Assembly (NCBI GenBank): GCA_002482805.1
Contig: DLGR01000017.1
Coordinates: 1,982 to 65,981, forward strand
DNA from: Micavibrio sp. UBA7689
Lineage (GTDB): Bacteria > Pseudomonadota > Alphaproteobacteria > Micavibrionales > Micavibrionaceae
Direction: 5' to 3'
Length of the DNA: 64,000 nucleotides
Position 1 is the stretch's first letter, and every line of letters starts with the position of its first letter. The notes under the pieces were generated by a model. It was not told where the DNA came from, did not search any database, and saw nothing but the letters and a program-made list of their open reading frames with translations. Shown here one piece after another: positions 49,938-59,006 of this stretch. A program made the position numbers and the translations under genes.

Positions 49938-51767
49938 TTACTCTTCGATGTAGGCGAGGGCCGCGTTGGGATCCACAAGACCGCTTTTGATCAGGTCGAT
50001 AAGACCCTCACGGCGCGTGTGAACGATAACCCCGTTCTCATGGATGATATCATTCACGTTTTTCATTAATGCTTCGTAAATGGAATTCCTTTGGGCTGGA
50101 CCCAAAGTGATCAAAATAGCGTCCAAAAGCAAAGTACGGCCCGAAATACCCGTTCTATTACATAAATCGCAACCCGCGCCGTTATGGGTGCGGATCGGCG
50201 TCTCGGGCGGAAGCCCGACGGCGCTCGCATCGTTTTCCTTCAAAACCTCGCCCAGTTTTTCGTGGTGGGCACAACCCTGACAGAGCGTGCGCACCAAACG
50301 CTGGTTCATGATCGCGCGCACCTGTTGGGCAAGCGTAAAGGTGGATGATCTCTCGCGTTCGGATGGCATCAAGGAACGTAGACGCTCAAATGTCTGCAAA
50401 GCGGTGTCGGCGTGAACGGTGGAGATAACGGTGTGACCGGATTCAGCGGCACGCAGGGATGTTTCCACCGTGTCGCTGTCGCGCATCTCCCCGATGACGA
50501 TATAGTCGGGATCGTGACGCATCGCGGCGCGGATCAGGTCGGCGAATTCCCCGCCGTGCATGCCGGGGCGCACCTGCCATTGCGTGGCGTAGCGGAGTTC
50601 GTATTCGATAGGATCTTCGATGGTGAGAACGTGTTTGCGGCGTCTGTCGATCTGCTGCACGCAGGCATAAAGCGTAGTGGTTTTACCCGAACCCGTAGGA
50701 CCGGAGAGCAAAATCAAACCGCCGCCGCCTTTGATTTCAGGGGAAAGAAGATTGGCAAGATAATCGCCGACGTCGGGGTGACGGCGGAACAATTCATCGA
50801 AGCCTTTGAGTGCCGCACGGTCGAGCAAACGTAGCGTGATCTTTTCGCCGTCCTGTGCCTGCGGGCCTGCGGCCACACGAACGTCGACGGAACGACCTTG
50901 CCATATAAAACCGAAACGCCCGTCTTTGGGTGTTACGCGGTCCCCGAAGTTCAGGCCTGCGTCACGTTTCAACAATGTTGTCAAACGTGCCATAGCTTCG
51001 GCGGGAAGAAGGTGCATCGGAATCAAATCGCCGTCGATACGGTATTTGATCCAGTTCGGCGTATCGGCGCCGCCATCCTGCACAAGGTGAATATCGGATG
51101 CGCGCATCTGCAAAGCTTCGGCGAGCATGTCGCGTTGAAACTGGTTCAAGAGCAGACCATTGTCGGTGTCGAGCAGCCATTGCGCCAATGTTTTTTCGCA
51201 GCGGTCGGCGGACAAATCGTGCACCGAGCGAAGCGTGTCGAGCAATTCGGCGCGGTCCCACATTTCGACATCGACCTTGTCGACACGGAAACCCGAACGT
51301 GTGGCGGTGGAGATAAGCGCATCGATCTGGCGCTGGTTCAAATCATTGAGCGGCGCGATTTTCATTACGCCGTCGCGCAAACTGATCAAGTGAATGGAAA
51401 GCGGTAACCATGCCTGAACGGGGAGAACGGAACGAAGCTGGTCGCCCGTTGCGCGATCCTTGATCCCCTCTTCTTCCTCAAGCTCGGAGGTGCCGGTCGC
51501 GCCGGCCATGTCGAGAAGTTGTTCTGTGGAGCGCGAAACCCCTTGTTCGATGAACATGGCGCGTTCGCGTTGAACCATGTCGAGGTAGCGTTCGCGGCCT
51601 TCGATGGAGCGCGCGCGGCGGCGGTCAGACCATCTGCGATCTATCCCGCCCGGCGGTGTTACTCTGCTTTTTCTGCGTTCGCGTTCCCCGCCTGCGCGGC
51701 GTTCTTCGCCCACTTCTGGTGGGAGTTCCGGTATGGGGGTTCCCGATCCTGTGTCCTGCTCGCTCAT
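49938..51767 (-). CDS. GspE/PilQ-type secretion/assembly ATPase
   Basis: A 609-residue hexameric ATPase that powers pilin or pseudopilin assembly. The first ~100 residues are basic and probably disordered (many RR pairs). An N1E/N2E region follows, then Walker A LLSGPTGSGKTTTLY (about residue 355), the Asp box, Walker B IVIGEMRDSDTVETSLRAAE, the His box HTVISTVHADTA, and a GspE-type zinc site with two CxxC pairs (CQGCAHH and GCDLCNRTG). No second PilT-like ATPase is present, so retraction is not indicated. The gap to the upstream gene is 15 bases. Confidence 0.93.
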   Translation of the reverse strand: MSEQDTGSGTPIPELPPEVGEERRAGGERERRKSRVTPPGGIDRRWSDRRRARSIEGRERYLDMVQRERAMFIEQGVSRSTEQLLDMAGATGTSELEEEEGIKDRATGDQLRSVLPVQAWLPLSIHLISLRDGVMKIAPLNDLNQRQIDALISTATRSGFRVDKVDVEMWDRAELLDTLRSVHDLSADRCEKTLAQWLLDTDNGLLLNQFQRDMLAEALQMRASDIHLVQDGGADTPNWIKYRIDGDLIPMHLLPAEAMARLTTLLKRDAGLNFGDRVTPKDGRFGFIWQGRSVDVRVAAGPQAQDGEKITLRLLDRAALKGFDELFRRHPDVGDYLANLLSPEIKGGGGLILLSGPTGSGKTTTLYACVQQIDRRRKHVLTIEDPIEYELRYATQWQVRPGMHGGEFADLIRAAMRHDPDYIVIGEMRDSDTVETSLRAAESGHTVISTVHADTALQTFERLRSLMPSERERSSTFTLAQQVRAIMNQRLVRTLCQGCAHHEKLGEVLKENDASAVGLPPETPIRTHNGAGCDLCNRTGISGRTLLLDAILITLGPAQRNSIYEALMKNVNDIIHENGVIVHTRREGLIDLIKSGLVDPNAALAYIEE

Positions 51768-51782
51768 CCTGAACCAATCAGC

Positions 51783-53438
51783 TTATGGAGTCGTCGTTGT
51801 AGCGGTACTCGAAGTGGTCGTGGATGCGCCACTGCCCGTGTTTTCTCCACTACTCGATTGTGTATCAACAACGTTAACGGAAGATAAAGATTTGTCGAAC
51901 AGGAGCAGAACCTTTTGATCTCCATTGCGGAATTCAACTGCGCTCGGGCGCATTACAATTTCCCATAACACACCACCGATCACCGATTGCTCGCCATCGA
52001 ACACGACACGGCTTCCGCCCGGTCCCGCAACGATCGCGCGCTTGGCCGAGTACGACGTGATGACATAGCCTTCGAGAACACCGCTCAAATCTTTTTTAGG
52101 CAGGACGCGTTCTGTGCTCGTGGCGGGAGCCTTTGTGCCATCGAGAGCCTTTTTCATGGCATCGCTGGGGGTTTCATCCAAATCTTCGCCGATATCATCC
52201 AGTGAAAGCGGTTTGATGTTTTGCAGGAAATCTTCTTCGTCGGTGCCGCCCAGAACGATGGCTTTGGAATCTTTGTTGATGGCGCGTGCCGCCGCACCAC
52301 GCACAGGCATAATAAGAATACCGCGCGCGCCCGTGTGGGAAACCTGAATATCATCTACGATTGTGCCTTCACGGACAGGCTCCCATGTCAATGTAAGCGG
52401 GCAAGCCTCCAGGGCGTCCAGCACCGTTCCCGATTTACAGCCCGAAGATTCCGCCCGCACACCGTTTTCGGAATTGGTCATGCGGATACCATTCAGGGTC
52501 AGCGGTACGCCGCCTATATTGACGAGCGATACGGTGATGGAAGAGCTTTGCGAGACACCAGAACCGAAATCCACTTCTTCCATGGAGGAAACAAGCAAAC
52601 CTTTCCCGGGAACGGCTTCGGGGAAGGCTTCGGCAGCTTCGGATTCATCCGGATCATACGTTCCTTCCAGATCAACGGAGGCCACACCCGTAGGACCGGA
52701 GTGACGAACAATTACGGTGCCGCTGGAGGGACCTTTCGATGCAGGCGACCAACGCACGGATGCAACGCACGCCGCGCCGGTTGCCAATTCACCGCAATTT
52801 TCATCCACGGAGAATCCGGATTGATTGCCCGCTTGAATTTCTATTTTATCGATAGTGATGGGTTTTGAGGTCTTATTGCGCAGGATCAGCGCTTTGACTT
52901 GCTCTTGGCTTTCATCGAGCGTACCGAAATCTATTTCCTGAGGAATGGTTTCGATATCACTGGCGAGATCGGATGTTTCATCACCCGATGTGTCGACGCT
53001 GCCTTCTATCGTAGCTGTCAAAAGTTTTGCACGTCCTTCGTGGCGCATCAGCATTTCAATACGGTACGCGCCTTGTTGCAAGCCCTTAACCGTCAAGGAG
53101 ATCGGGCAGACTTCGCCGGGTTCGATCGCGGCTTTTGAACATTGGTTCTCACCGATCGTGGCCTGAATGTTGGAAGACGGATAAAGATTGATCGCACCGG
53201 TTTTCAAAGGTTGGCCTGCATCGTTGCGGAAAAGCACAACGACCTGCGCGGTGGAGCCCAAACGCACACCGCCTGCGGCAACTTTGGGTGCGACAGGCAC
53301 AAGCGTTCCGCCACCACCCGCAGCCGCGCCGCGCGCACCGGGATCATCGAATGCGGATTGTGCGTAAGCTGCAGGCGACAAAATTACCGCCGAAAGCATC
53401 AGCAAAAAGGCATATCTGAGGTTTAAAAGTTTGGACAT
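51783..53438 (-). CDS. exported protein with three Ig-like (ASH/choice-of-anchor D) modules and a PilP-like tail
   Basis: A 551-residue periplasmic protein. The signal peptide is cleaved near AYA at residue 26. Three Ig-like modules of ~100 residues follow, at about 46-150, 160-262 and 280-385. Each has a strand such as EIDFGTLDESQEQVKALILRN or EVDFGSGVSQSSSITVSLVN, and a Cys pair likely bonded (for example ENCGELATGAACVASVRW). The C-terminal ~100 residues (LSGVLEGYVITSYSAKRAIV, GGSRVVFDGEQSVIGGVLWE) resemble PilP/GspC-type secretin-linking domains. The position between the secretin and ATPase genes supports that reading. The tail is Ser/Thr-rich. The fusion is unusual. Confidence 0.7.
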   Translation of the reverse strand: MSKLLNLRYAFLLMLSAVILSPAAYAQSAFDDPGARGAAAGGGGTLVPVAPKVAAGGVRLGSTAQVVVLFRNDAGQPLKTGAINLYPSSNIQATIGENQCSKAAIEPGEVCPISLTVKGLQQGAYRIEMLMRHEGRAKLLTATIEGSVDTSGDETSDLASDIETIPQEIDFGTLDESQEQVKALILRNKTSKPITIDKIEIQAGNQSGFSVDENCGELATGAACVASVRWSPASKGPSSGTVIVRHSGPTGVASVDLEGTYDPDESEAAEAFPEAVPGKGLLVSSMEEVDFGSGVSQSSSITVSLVNIGGVPLTLNGIRMTNSENGVRAESSGCKSGTVLDALEACPLTLTWEPVREGTIVDDIQVSHTGARGILIMPVRGAAARAINKDSKAIVLGGTDEEDFLQNIKPLSLDDIGEDLDETPSDAMKKALDGTKAPATSTERVLPKKDLSGVLEGYVITSYSAKRAIVAGPGGSRVVFDGEQSVIGGVLWEIVMRPSAVEFRNGDQKVLLLFDKSLSSVNVVDTQSSSGENTGSGASTTTSSTATTTTP

Positions 53439-53593
53439 GCGATTATAAAATTTACTGGTAACCCGTGGACATGGACGTGAGCGGAAAAAATCCGGTGAAT
53501 CAGAATATTTTTAATAGTTTAGCATGAAAATGGATGAGACCAAGGATATCCTCGGTTATTCACAGGATTATACAAAAGTTACCATCAAGGATA

Positions 53594-55675
53594 TCAGCGG
53601 GTTGGCGTGTAGTAGTCATAGGTTTCGTAGGCCGATTGCGGACCTGGGGGCGTTGCGGCGGCAGGTGCCGGAGCCGGAGCGGCATTGGGATTGTACAGGG
53701 GAATCGCCGACGAAGGCGCATAGGTCGAACGGGACACAAATCCCTCGCCGCGGCGGAAACGGGCGTCATCCGACATCGGCACAGGCGGCGACGTTTGTGT
53801 CAGTACTGGCGCGGGGGCCGGAGCGGCCACAGGCGCGGGCATAGGCTGGATAGGAGCCGAAGCGCTTGATTCCCAAGATGGCGTAACCGGCGCGGGTGTT
53901 ACGGGCGGCAGATCCAAGGGCGTAATCTCGACAGACGGATTTGGCTTGGCGGCGGCAGCCGGCGCGACAGGTGTTGCCATTGGAGTAATGGGCATTGGCT
54001 CGACCTTGGATACAGGCGCGGGAGAAACAGGCACAGCCGGTGTGCCCAAGGGTTCGGGCGCATTCGGATCGGTCGACACTTTCCCCGCAGGCAAAGGCGT
54101 TATCAATTTCGTAGCAGGTGCATCGTAGGGCATGTCGGGATTCGGCACGTTCTTATGTTCTGCAGGTTCGCCCAGTTCTTTGGGTGACGTTATTTCCACG
54201 CCTGTACCCGGCAGTTTGTGATGTTTCTTGACGGCGTAATCCATGTAACGCGGATCGTTGGATGCCGTGTACACGATAACGCGCGGGCGAAGCAACATGA
54301 CGAGTTCGAGATTTTCCGTTCCTGCCGTGCGGGAATCCGGAATGATCGGCTTCATCAAGCCAAGGCCGCGCGTGTCGAAATTGTCGTTCTCGCGCACAAG
54401 ACCTGCGATCAAGACAGAATCACCTGGACGAACACGGATTTGCGTGGAGAGCTGGCGCTCGGAGGTTTGCGGCAACTGGATGATGGTTTCGCCGCCGTCA
54501 TCACCCGTATCAGAGAAGGTGAAGTCGTCGATCTGTTTAACGTCTGTCAGCTCGATTTCAAAGTTCGCGTAAACCGTGGACTTGTCCCACGTGCTTCCGA
54601 TGGTCAGGGTGAACCCTGTATCAACCGAATCCGTGTTGACGGAAGTGGTCGATTGCCCCTCATCCAACGTCGTGGAAATTTCAGAGACGTAGTTTTGCGT
54701 ATCGGCAACGCGGAGCTCAGCCTCTGCACCCGACAGAACCGTGATCTGCGGTTGCGAAATGGTTTTGACCGCACCGAATTGCGACAGGAACCGGACTATA
54801 TCACCCGATGTTCCATCGAAGTCCTGCGTGGTAGGAAGGCCGATGCTGATCGGATCGGTAAAGTCAGCCCCTACGCCGCCATTGATGGTAATGCCGGTGT
54901 TGAATTTACCCAAGGAACCAAGTTTGCTCCAGTCAACGCCCGTGGAGTTGCCCGCATTCAAGGACACTTCCCAGATATAGGTTTCAAACACGATCATCGC
55001 CGTGTTTGCGCGCAGACGTTGGAAATAGCGCGCGGCGATATCGGACGTTCTTTGCGTCGCCATATATACAAGTGTGCGCGTCGTAGGATCGACAATCGGT
55101 GCCGTACCGCCATCACCCAAGATTGCGGTCAAGCCGGAGGCGACATCGTCCAAGAACGCCGTGTCATCACCCGAACCGATCGGCGGTAAGGTGACGGTGA
55201 AGGTTTGTGTATCTTTAATAGTGATGCTGCCGTCTTCGTAAGAGCAGTACAGGTTTGCGAGAGAGCAGACCTGATGCACTACCTTGCCCAGATCACCGCG
55301 CAGATTCGCAACCGTCACGCGACGGGTCAAACCTTCCTGCGTTTCAAAGGCCAGAGAAATGTCGTAGTCGGCGAGAATAAGCTGCAACGCGCCTGCGAGC
55401 GTTTCGCCGCGCAGCTCGAAAGGCCCAACCATCTCGGTGGGGAAATCATCGTCTTCGGCAACTTCGGGAACCAAAACATCTTCGCCGAGCGGAAGATACA
55501 TAACAGCATCGGGACGTTCGTTTACACCGGCCTTGCGAGAATCGGCAACGGTGGGTGCGGGAATATCGACATTGCGCGCTTCGGGAACACCGACCATAGC
55601 GCACGCGGACGTCAAAAGCATCGCGGAAACGGCCGCGACGTTCATCATGAGTCCAAAAGTTCCGTAACGCTTCAT
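53594..55675 (-). CDS. type IVb pilus secretin lipoprotein (R64 PilN / BfpB-like)
   Basis: Forms the outer membrane channel. The 693-residue protein has a lipoprotein signal with Cys25 (LLTSACAM), an STN/N0-like domain (~80-150, LRGETLAGALQLILADYDIS), an N1-like domain (~165-245), and the secretin core (~250-480). The core includes VDWSKLGSLGKFNTGITING and the closing RPGDSVLIAGLVREND and GLMKPIIPDSRTAGTENLEL. The last ~190 residues are Pro/Ala-rich, likely disordered, which is unusual for a secretin. It is 155 bases upstream of the Ig-like gene and seven bases after the receiver gene. Confidence 0.9.
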   Translation of the reverse strand: MKRYGTFGLMMNVAAVSAMLLTSACAMVGVPEARNVDIPAPTVADSRKAGVNERPDAVMYLPLGEDVLVPEVAEDDDFPTEMVGPFELRGETLAGALQLILADYDISLAFETQEGLTRRVTVANLRGDLGKVVHQVCSLANLYCSYEDGSITIKDTQTFTVTLPPIGSGDDTAFLDDVASGLTAILGDGGTAPIVDPTTRTLVYMATQRTSDIAARYFQRLRANTAMIVFETYIWEVSLNAGNSTGVDWSKLGSLGKFNTGITINGGVGADFTDPISIGLPTTQDFDGTSGDIVRFLSQFGAVKTISQPQITVLSGAEAELRVADTQNYVSEISTTLDEGQSTTSVNTDSVDTGFTLTIGSTWDKSTVYANFEIELTDVKQIDDFTFSDTGDDGGETIIQLPQTSERQLSTQIRVRPGDSVLIAGLVRENDNFDTRGLGLMKPIIPDSRTAGTENLELVMLLRPRVIVYTASNDPRYMDYAVKKHHKLPGTGVEITSPKELGEPAEHKNVPNPDMPYDAPATKLITPLPAGKVSTDPNAPEPLGTPAVPVSPAPVSKVEPMPITPMATPVAPAAAAKPNPSVEITPLDLPPVTPAPVTPSWESSASAPIQPMPAPVAAPAPAPVLTQTSPPVPMSDDARFRRGEGFVSRSTYAPSSAIPLYNPNAAPAPAPAAATPPGPQSAYETYDYYTPTR

Positions 55676-55682
55676 TTAGTCT

Positions 55683-56081
55683 TCAGCCTTTTCGTTTGTA
55701 GGCTTCGATGGTTCTTGTAACAGTTTTGACAAGCCGGTCTTTTTGAACAGGCTTGATCATGACGGCGCTAACACCCCAAGTGCCTGCCTTCTCCAGCAAG
55801 TCCGGATTATTGTCGCCAGTGACCAGAATAACGGGGGTATCCATGTCTAGACCACGAATACTCCTGATAAATTCGAAACCATCCACAGGTTCCATGCGCA
55901 CATCGACGATGGCCAGAGAGATGGGTTCACGCTTGATGAATTGCTGCTTCATGAAATCGAGGGCCTGATCGCCTTGCGATGCCTCGATCACATCGGCTCC
56001 GGTTTCCGCCAGATAGCGCACAATCTGCATCCTGACGAAATCATTGTCTTCTACTACAAGTATTTTACTTTTTTCAGACAT
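55683..56081 (-). CDS. single-domain response regulator (CheY-like)
   Basis: A 132-residue stand-alone receiver. The acid pocket is in ILVVEDNDF, the phospho-acceptor Asp in LAIVDVRMEPVDGFEF, the Thr switch in VILVTGDNN, and the Lys in VMIKPVQKDR. There is no output domain, so it acts by protein contact. It heads the pilus operon, seven bases before the secretin gene, and may control the assembly ATPase or receive phosphate from the Hpt of the hybrid kinase at 43251. Both links are inference. Confidence 0.92.
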   Translation of the reverse strand: MSEKSKILVVEDNDFVRMQIVRYLAETGADVIEASQGDQALDFMKQQFIKREPISLAIVDVRMEPVDGFEFIRSIRGLDMDTPVILVTGDNNPDLLEKAGTWGVSAVMIKPVQKDRLVKTVTRTIEAYKRKG

Positions 56082-56095
56082 TGTGCAGGCGGGAA

Positions 56096-56202
56096 CCTTT
56101 ACGGGAGAAGGACAGGAGATCGGATTAAGGAATCACAATTAAAAACCGTAAAGGATGGGTTTTAAATTAGCAATCCTTCCTTGCGGCCTTTCCACGGAAA
56201 GG
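56096..56202. promoter_or_regulatory. divergent control region with two dyads
   Basis: The 162-base gap between the divergent receiver and prepilin peptidase genes has two dyads. One is a 9-bp inverted repeat, CCTTTACGG (56096-56104) and CCGTAAAGG (56146-56154), with 41 bases between. The other is a compact one, CCTTTCC-AC-GGAAAGG (56187-56202). Either could be the operator for the pilus genes; no regulator is identified. Confidence 0.4.
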
Positions 56203-56243
56203 ATTATGATAAGAAAAACATAGGCCCAGCGCGATTCCCCACC

Positions 56244-56768
56244 ATGTTCGATATCCTTGCCATTCTCAGTCTACTCAGCGCGATAGGTCTTTTAATCGCG
56301 CTCTCAGCAATCGATCTTAAGCATTGGATATTGCCTGACAAACTCAATCTGGCATTGGGCATTGCGGGATTGGTGTTTCATTTTTCCACAGGCTACGCCT
56401 ATGTCGATATCAGGGACATGCTCTTGGGCGCGGCCGTCGGCGCAGGCATGCTCTACGTCATCCGCTTCTTCGCGAACCGGCATTATGAAACCGATGCGCT
56501 CGGCCTTGGCGATGTCAAACTGCTCGGCGCGGCGGGGCTATGGCTTGGAATGGAAGGTGTTCTGATGGCGGTGACCGCAGGTGCTGCAGCGGGGCTTGTG
56601 CACGGGCTGGGCGTTGCCGCGCACACAGCATGGAAAAACAAAACCAAATTCACCATACGCCAGCTCGCCATTCCCGCAGGCCCGGGTTTTTGCATCGGCA
56701 TTGCCGTGGTAGGTTACATGATGTTCTCCTCTTTCGTATCGGCTTATCTCTATGACCTCTTCTCTTAA
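56244..56768 (+). CDS. prepilin peptidase (A24 family), short form
   Basis: An inner-membrane aspartic protease that removes prepilin leaders. The 174-residue protein has about six helices and the two catalytic aspartates, in SAIDLKHWILPDKLN (near residue 24) and in the GxGD motif LGLGDVKLLGAAGLW. It lacks the N-terminal cysteine-rich methylase domain of classical PilD, so it is of the short archaeal/TadV-like form. The start at 56244 gives an immediate membrane helix. It is divergent from the pilus operon and is its likely processing enzyme. The end overlaps the CoA-transferase start by 17 bases. Confidence 0.9.
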   Translation: MFDILAILSLLSAIGLLIALSAIDLKHWILPDKLNLALGIAGLVFHFSTGYAYVDIRDMLLGAAVGAGMLYVIRFFANRHYETDALGLGDVKLLGAAGLWLGMEGVLMAVTAGAAAGLVHGLGVAAHTAWKNKTKFTIRQLAIPAGPGFCIGIAVVGYMMFSSFVSAYLYDLFS

Positions 56769-57966
56769 CGGCATCCGCGTCCTCGATCTGTCCCGCATTC
56801 TGGCGGGGCCTGTCTGCACCCAAATTCTGGGTGACCTAGGCGCGGACATCATCAAGATCGAACGGCCCGATGCGGGTGACGACACACGGACATGGGGGCC
56901 GCCATTTTTAAAAGATAAAAACGGAAACGACACGCACGAAAGCGCGTATTATCTTTCCTGCAACCGCAACAAAAAATCCGTCACCATCGACATCACGAAA
57001 CCCGAAGGGCAGAAACTTGTTCATGCCCTCGCGGCGCAAAGCGATGTGTTGATCCACAATTTCAAAGTCGGCGGTCTGGACAAATACGGCCTTGGTTTTG
57101 AAGCCATGCACGCCGCCCACCCACACCTTATATATACCGCGATTTCGGGGTTCGGGCAGAACGGGCCGCTATCGTCCGAACCCGGGTATGATCTGATGGC
57201 CCAAGCCATGGGCGGATTGATGGGTCATACGGGCGAAGCAGGCGGCGAGCCGATGAAAGCGGGCGTCGCCTTAGTCGATGTCATGTCCGGTCTTTACGCC
57301 GCGATCGGAATTCTTGCCGCCATCAATGCACGGACACAAACCGGCAAAGGACAAATGGTCGATCTTGCGCTGCTCGATGTCACCCTCGCCTCCATGACAA
57401 ACCTCGCACAATTTTATCTGACGTCGGGCGTCGCTCCGAAAAGATACGGAAACGCGCATTCGACCATCGTTCCCTATCAGGCATTCAAAACCAAAGACGG
57501 TTATATGGCGGTGGCTGTGGGCAACGATTCCCAGTTTCAAAAATTCGCGGCACATCTGGGCAAGGCGGAATGGGCTGCGGATGCGCGCTTTGCCAAAAAC
57601 GAAAACCGCGTGCGCAACCGCGAAGCGCTCATCCCCATGATCGCCGATCTGCTGAAAACAAAAACCACATCCGTATGGGTGGATGGTTTGCGCGACATCG
57701 ACGTACCCGCAGGCGCGGTGAATTCTATCGATCAGGTTTTCGCCATGGAACAAGTGCAGGCGCGGGGCATGGAAATCAAAATGGCTCATCCGCACTCTTC
57801 CGCGCCCGTCAAACTGGTCGGCAGTCCGCTCAAAATGTCGGATACGCCCGTTTCCTACCGCCTGCCCCCGCCCGTGATGGGCGCACACACGGATGACGTG
57901 CTCGGCGGACTGCTGGGCCTTTCGGCATCGCAAATCGCTGATTTAAAAGCCGGAAAAGTCATTTAA
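56752..57966 (+). CDS. class III (formyl-CoA-type) CoA-transferase
   Basis: A 404-residue family III acyl-CoA transferase, which moves CoA between carboxylic acids. It has the N-terminal GIRVLDLSRILAGPVCTQIL and DLGADIIKIERP, the catalytic Asp in EPGYDLMAQAMGGLMG, and GVALVDVMSGLYAAIGILAA. The donor and acceptor cannot be inferred; family members act on oxalate, carnitine, succinate and others. Its start overlaps the prepilin peptidase end, so they share a transcript, but there is no functional reason visible. Its length is normal. Confidence 0.93.
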   Translation: MTSSLNGIRVLDLSRILAGPVCTQILGDLGADIIKIERPDAGDDTRTWGPPFLKDKNGNDTHESAYYLSCNRNKKSVTIDITKPEGQKLVHALAAQSDVLIHNFKVGGLDKYGLGFEAMHAAHPHLIYTAISGFGQNGPLSSEPGYDLMAQAMGGLMGHTGEAGGEPMKAGVALVDVMSGLYAAIGILAAINARTQTGKGQMVDLALLDVTLASMTNLAQFYLTSGVAPKRYGNAHSTIVPYQAFKTKDGYMAVAVGNDSQFQKFAAHLGKAEWAADARFAKNENRVRNREALIPMIADLLKTKTTSVWVDGLRDIDVPAGAVNSIDQVFAMEQVQARGMEIKMAHPHSSAPVKLVGSPLKMSDTPVSYRLPPPVMGAHTDDVLGGLLGLSASQIADLKAGKVI

Positions 57967-58028
57967 GTGTATAAATGGTGCGGAATTTCTTGCCATAGCC
58001 GCCTCCGCTCTGTAATCATCCCGACCTG

Positions 58029-59006
58029 ATGAAACACTCAGATGCCAGCCGCAAATCATTCCAAAAGGTCAACCGTGACGCCTTCACCCATTCCCATTTG
58101 ATCGGGATTGAGTCTTTAAGCGCGCAAGAAATAGAAATCGCGCTAGACCTCGCCGATTATTACGCCGACCGCCTTGATGAGCGCGAATTCAAACCCGATA
58201 TACTCCGCGGGGCGGTCATCCTCACTTTGTTCTTCGAAGATTCCACCCGCACGCGCCTTTCCTTTGAAATGGCGGCGAAACGTCTGGGCGCGGATGTAGT
58301 GAACATGGACGTGTCCACATCTTCCGTGAACAAGGGCGAGAGTCTGACCGACACGATCCATACATTGCATGCCATGCTCCGCCCCGATGCGATCGTTATC
58401 CGTCACAGCGAGTATAACGCGCCGCAATTTATATCCAAACTCGTCGATTGTCCCGTGATCAACGCCGGTGATTCCTATCACGAACATCCGACCCAGGCAT
58501 TGCTCGACGCGCTGACCATCCGTCGCCATTTCGGTAAGCTCAAGGGCCTGCGCGTTGCGATCTGCGGCGATATCGCGCATTCCCGCGTGGCGACATCGAA
58601 TATGTATCTGCTCAACAAAATGGGCGCGGAAGTGCGCGTCGTCGCGCCGCCGATGTTGAAACCCGAAAAATTTCCTGTGGAAGGTATCAAGGCTTTCGAC
58701 AATATGAAAGAAGGTCTTGAAGGTTGCGATGTCGTGATGATGCTCCGCAACCAAAAAGAGCGCATGAAATCCGGATTGATCGAATCCGAAGACGCATTCT
58801 TCCGCGATTACGGTCTGACCTACGAGAAACTGGCCTTCGCCAAATCCACCGCCGTCGTGATGCATCCGGGGCCTATGAACCGCGGCGTAGAAATTGACGG
58901 CGATGTCGCGGATGATATGGAACGTTCGCTTATTCTGGAACAGGTGCGCAACGGTGTGCCGACGCGCATGGCGATCATGGATCTACTGCTCAAAGGCAAA
59001 GCATAA
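58029..59006 (+). CDS. pyrB: aspartate carbamoyltransferase catalytic subunit
   Basis: PyrB makes carbamoyl-aspartate in pyrimidine synthesis. The 325-residue protein has the carbamoyl-phosphate motif FFEDSTRTRLSFEMAAKRLG, HPTQALLDALTIRRHFGKL, and the C-terminal MHPGPMNRGVEIDGDVADD. The stop overlaps the next start by one base (TAATG). Its usual alphaproteobacterial partner pyrC does not follow; an EamA gene lies there. Confidence 0.97.
   Translation: MKHSDASRKSFQKVNRDAFTHSHLIGIESLSAQEIEIALDLADYYADRLDEREFKPDILRGAVILTLFFEDSTRTRLSFEMAAKRLGADVVNMDVSTSSVNKGESLTDTIHTLHAMLRPDAIVIRHSEYNAPQFISKLVDCPVINAGDSYHEHPTQALLDALTIRRHFGKLKGLRVAICGDIAHSRVATSNMYLLNKMGAEVRVVAPPMLKPEKFPVEGIKAFDNMKEGLEGCDVVMMLRNQKERMKSGLIESEDAFFRDYGLTYEKLAFAKSTAVVMHPGPMNRGVEIDGDVADDMERSLILEQVRNGVPTRMAIMDLLLKGKA

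Noticed and set aside
53524..53844. A + strand frame starting in the gap before the secretin stop
   Set aside because: Most of it is antisense to the secretin tail; its composition reflects the Pro/Ala codons there.
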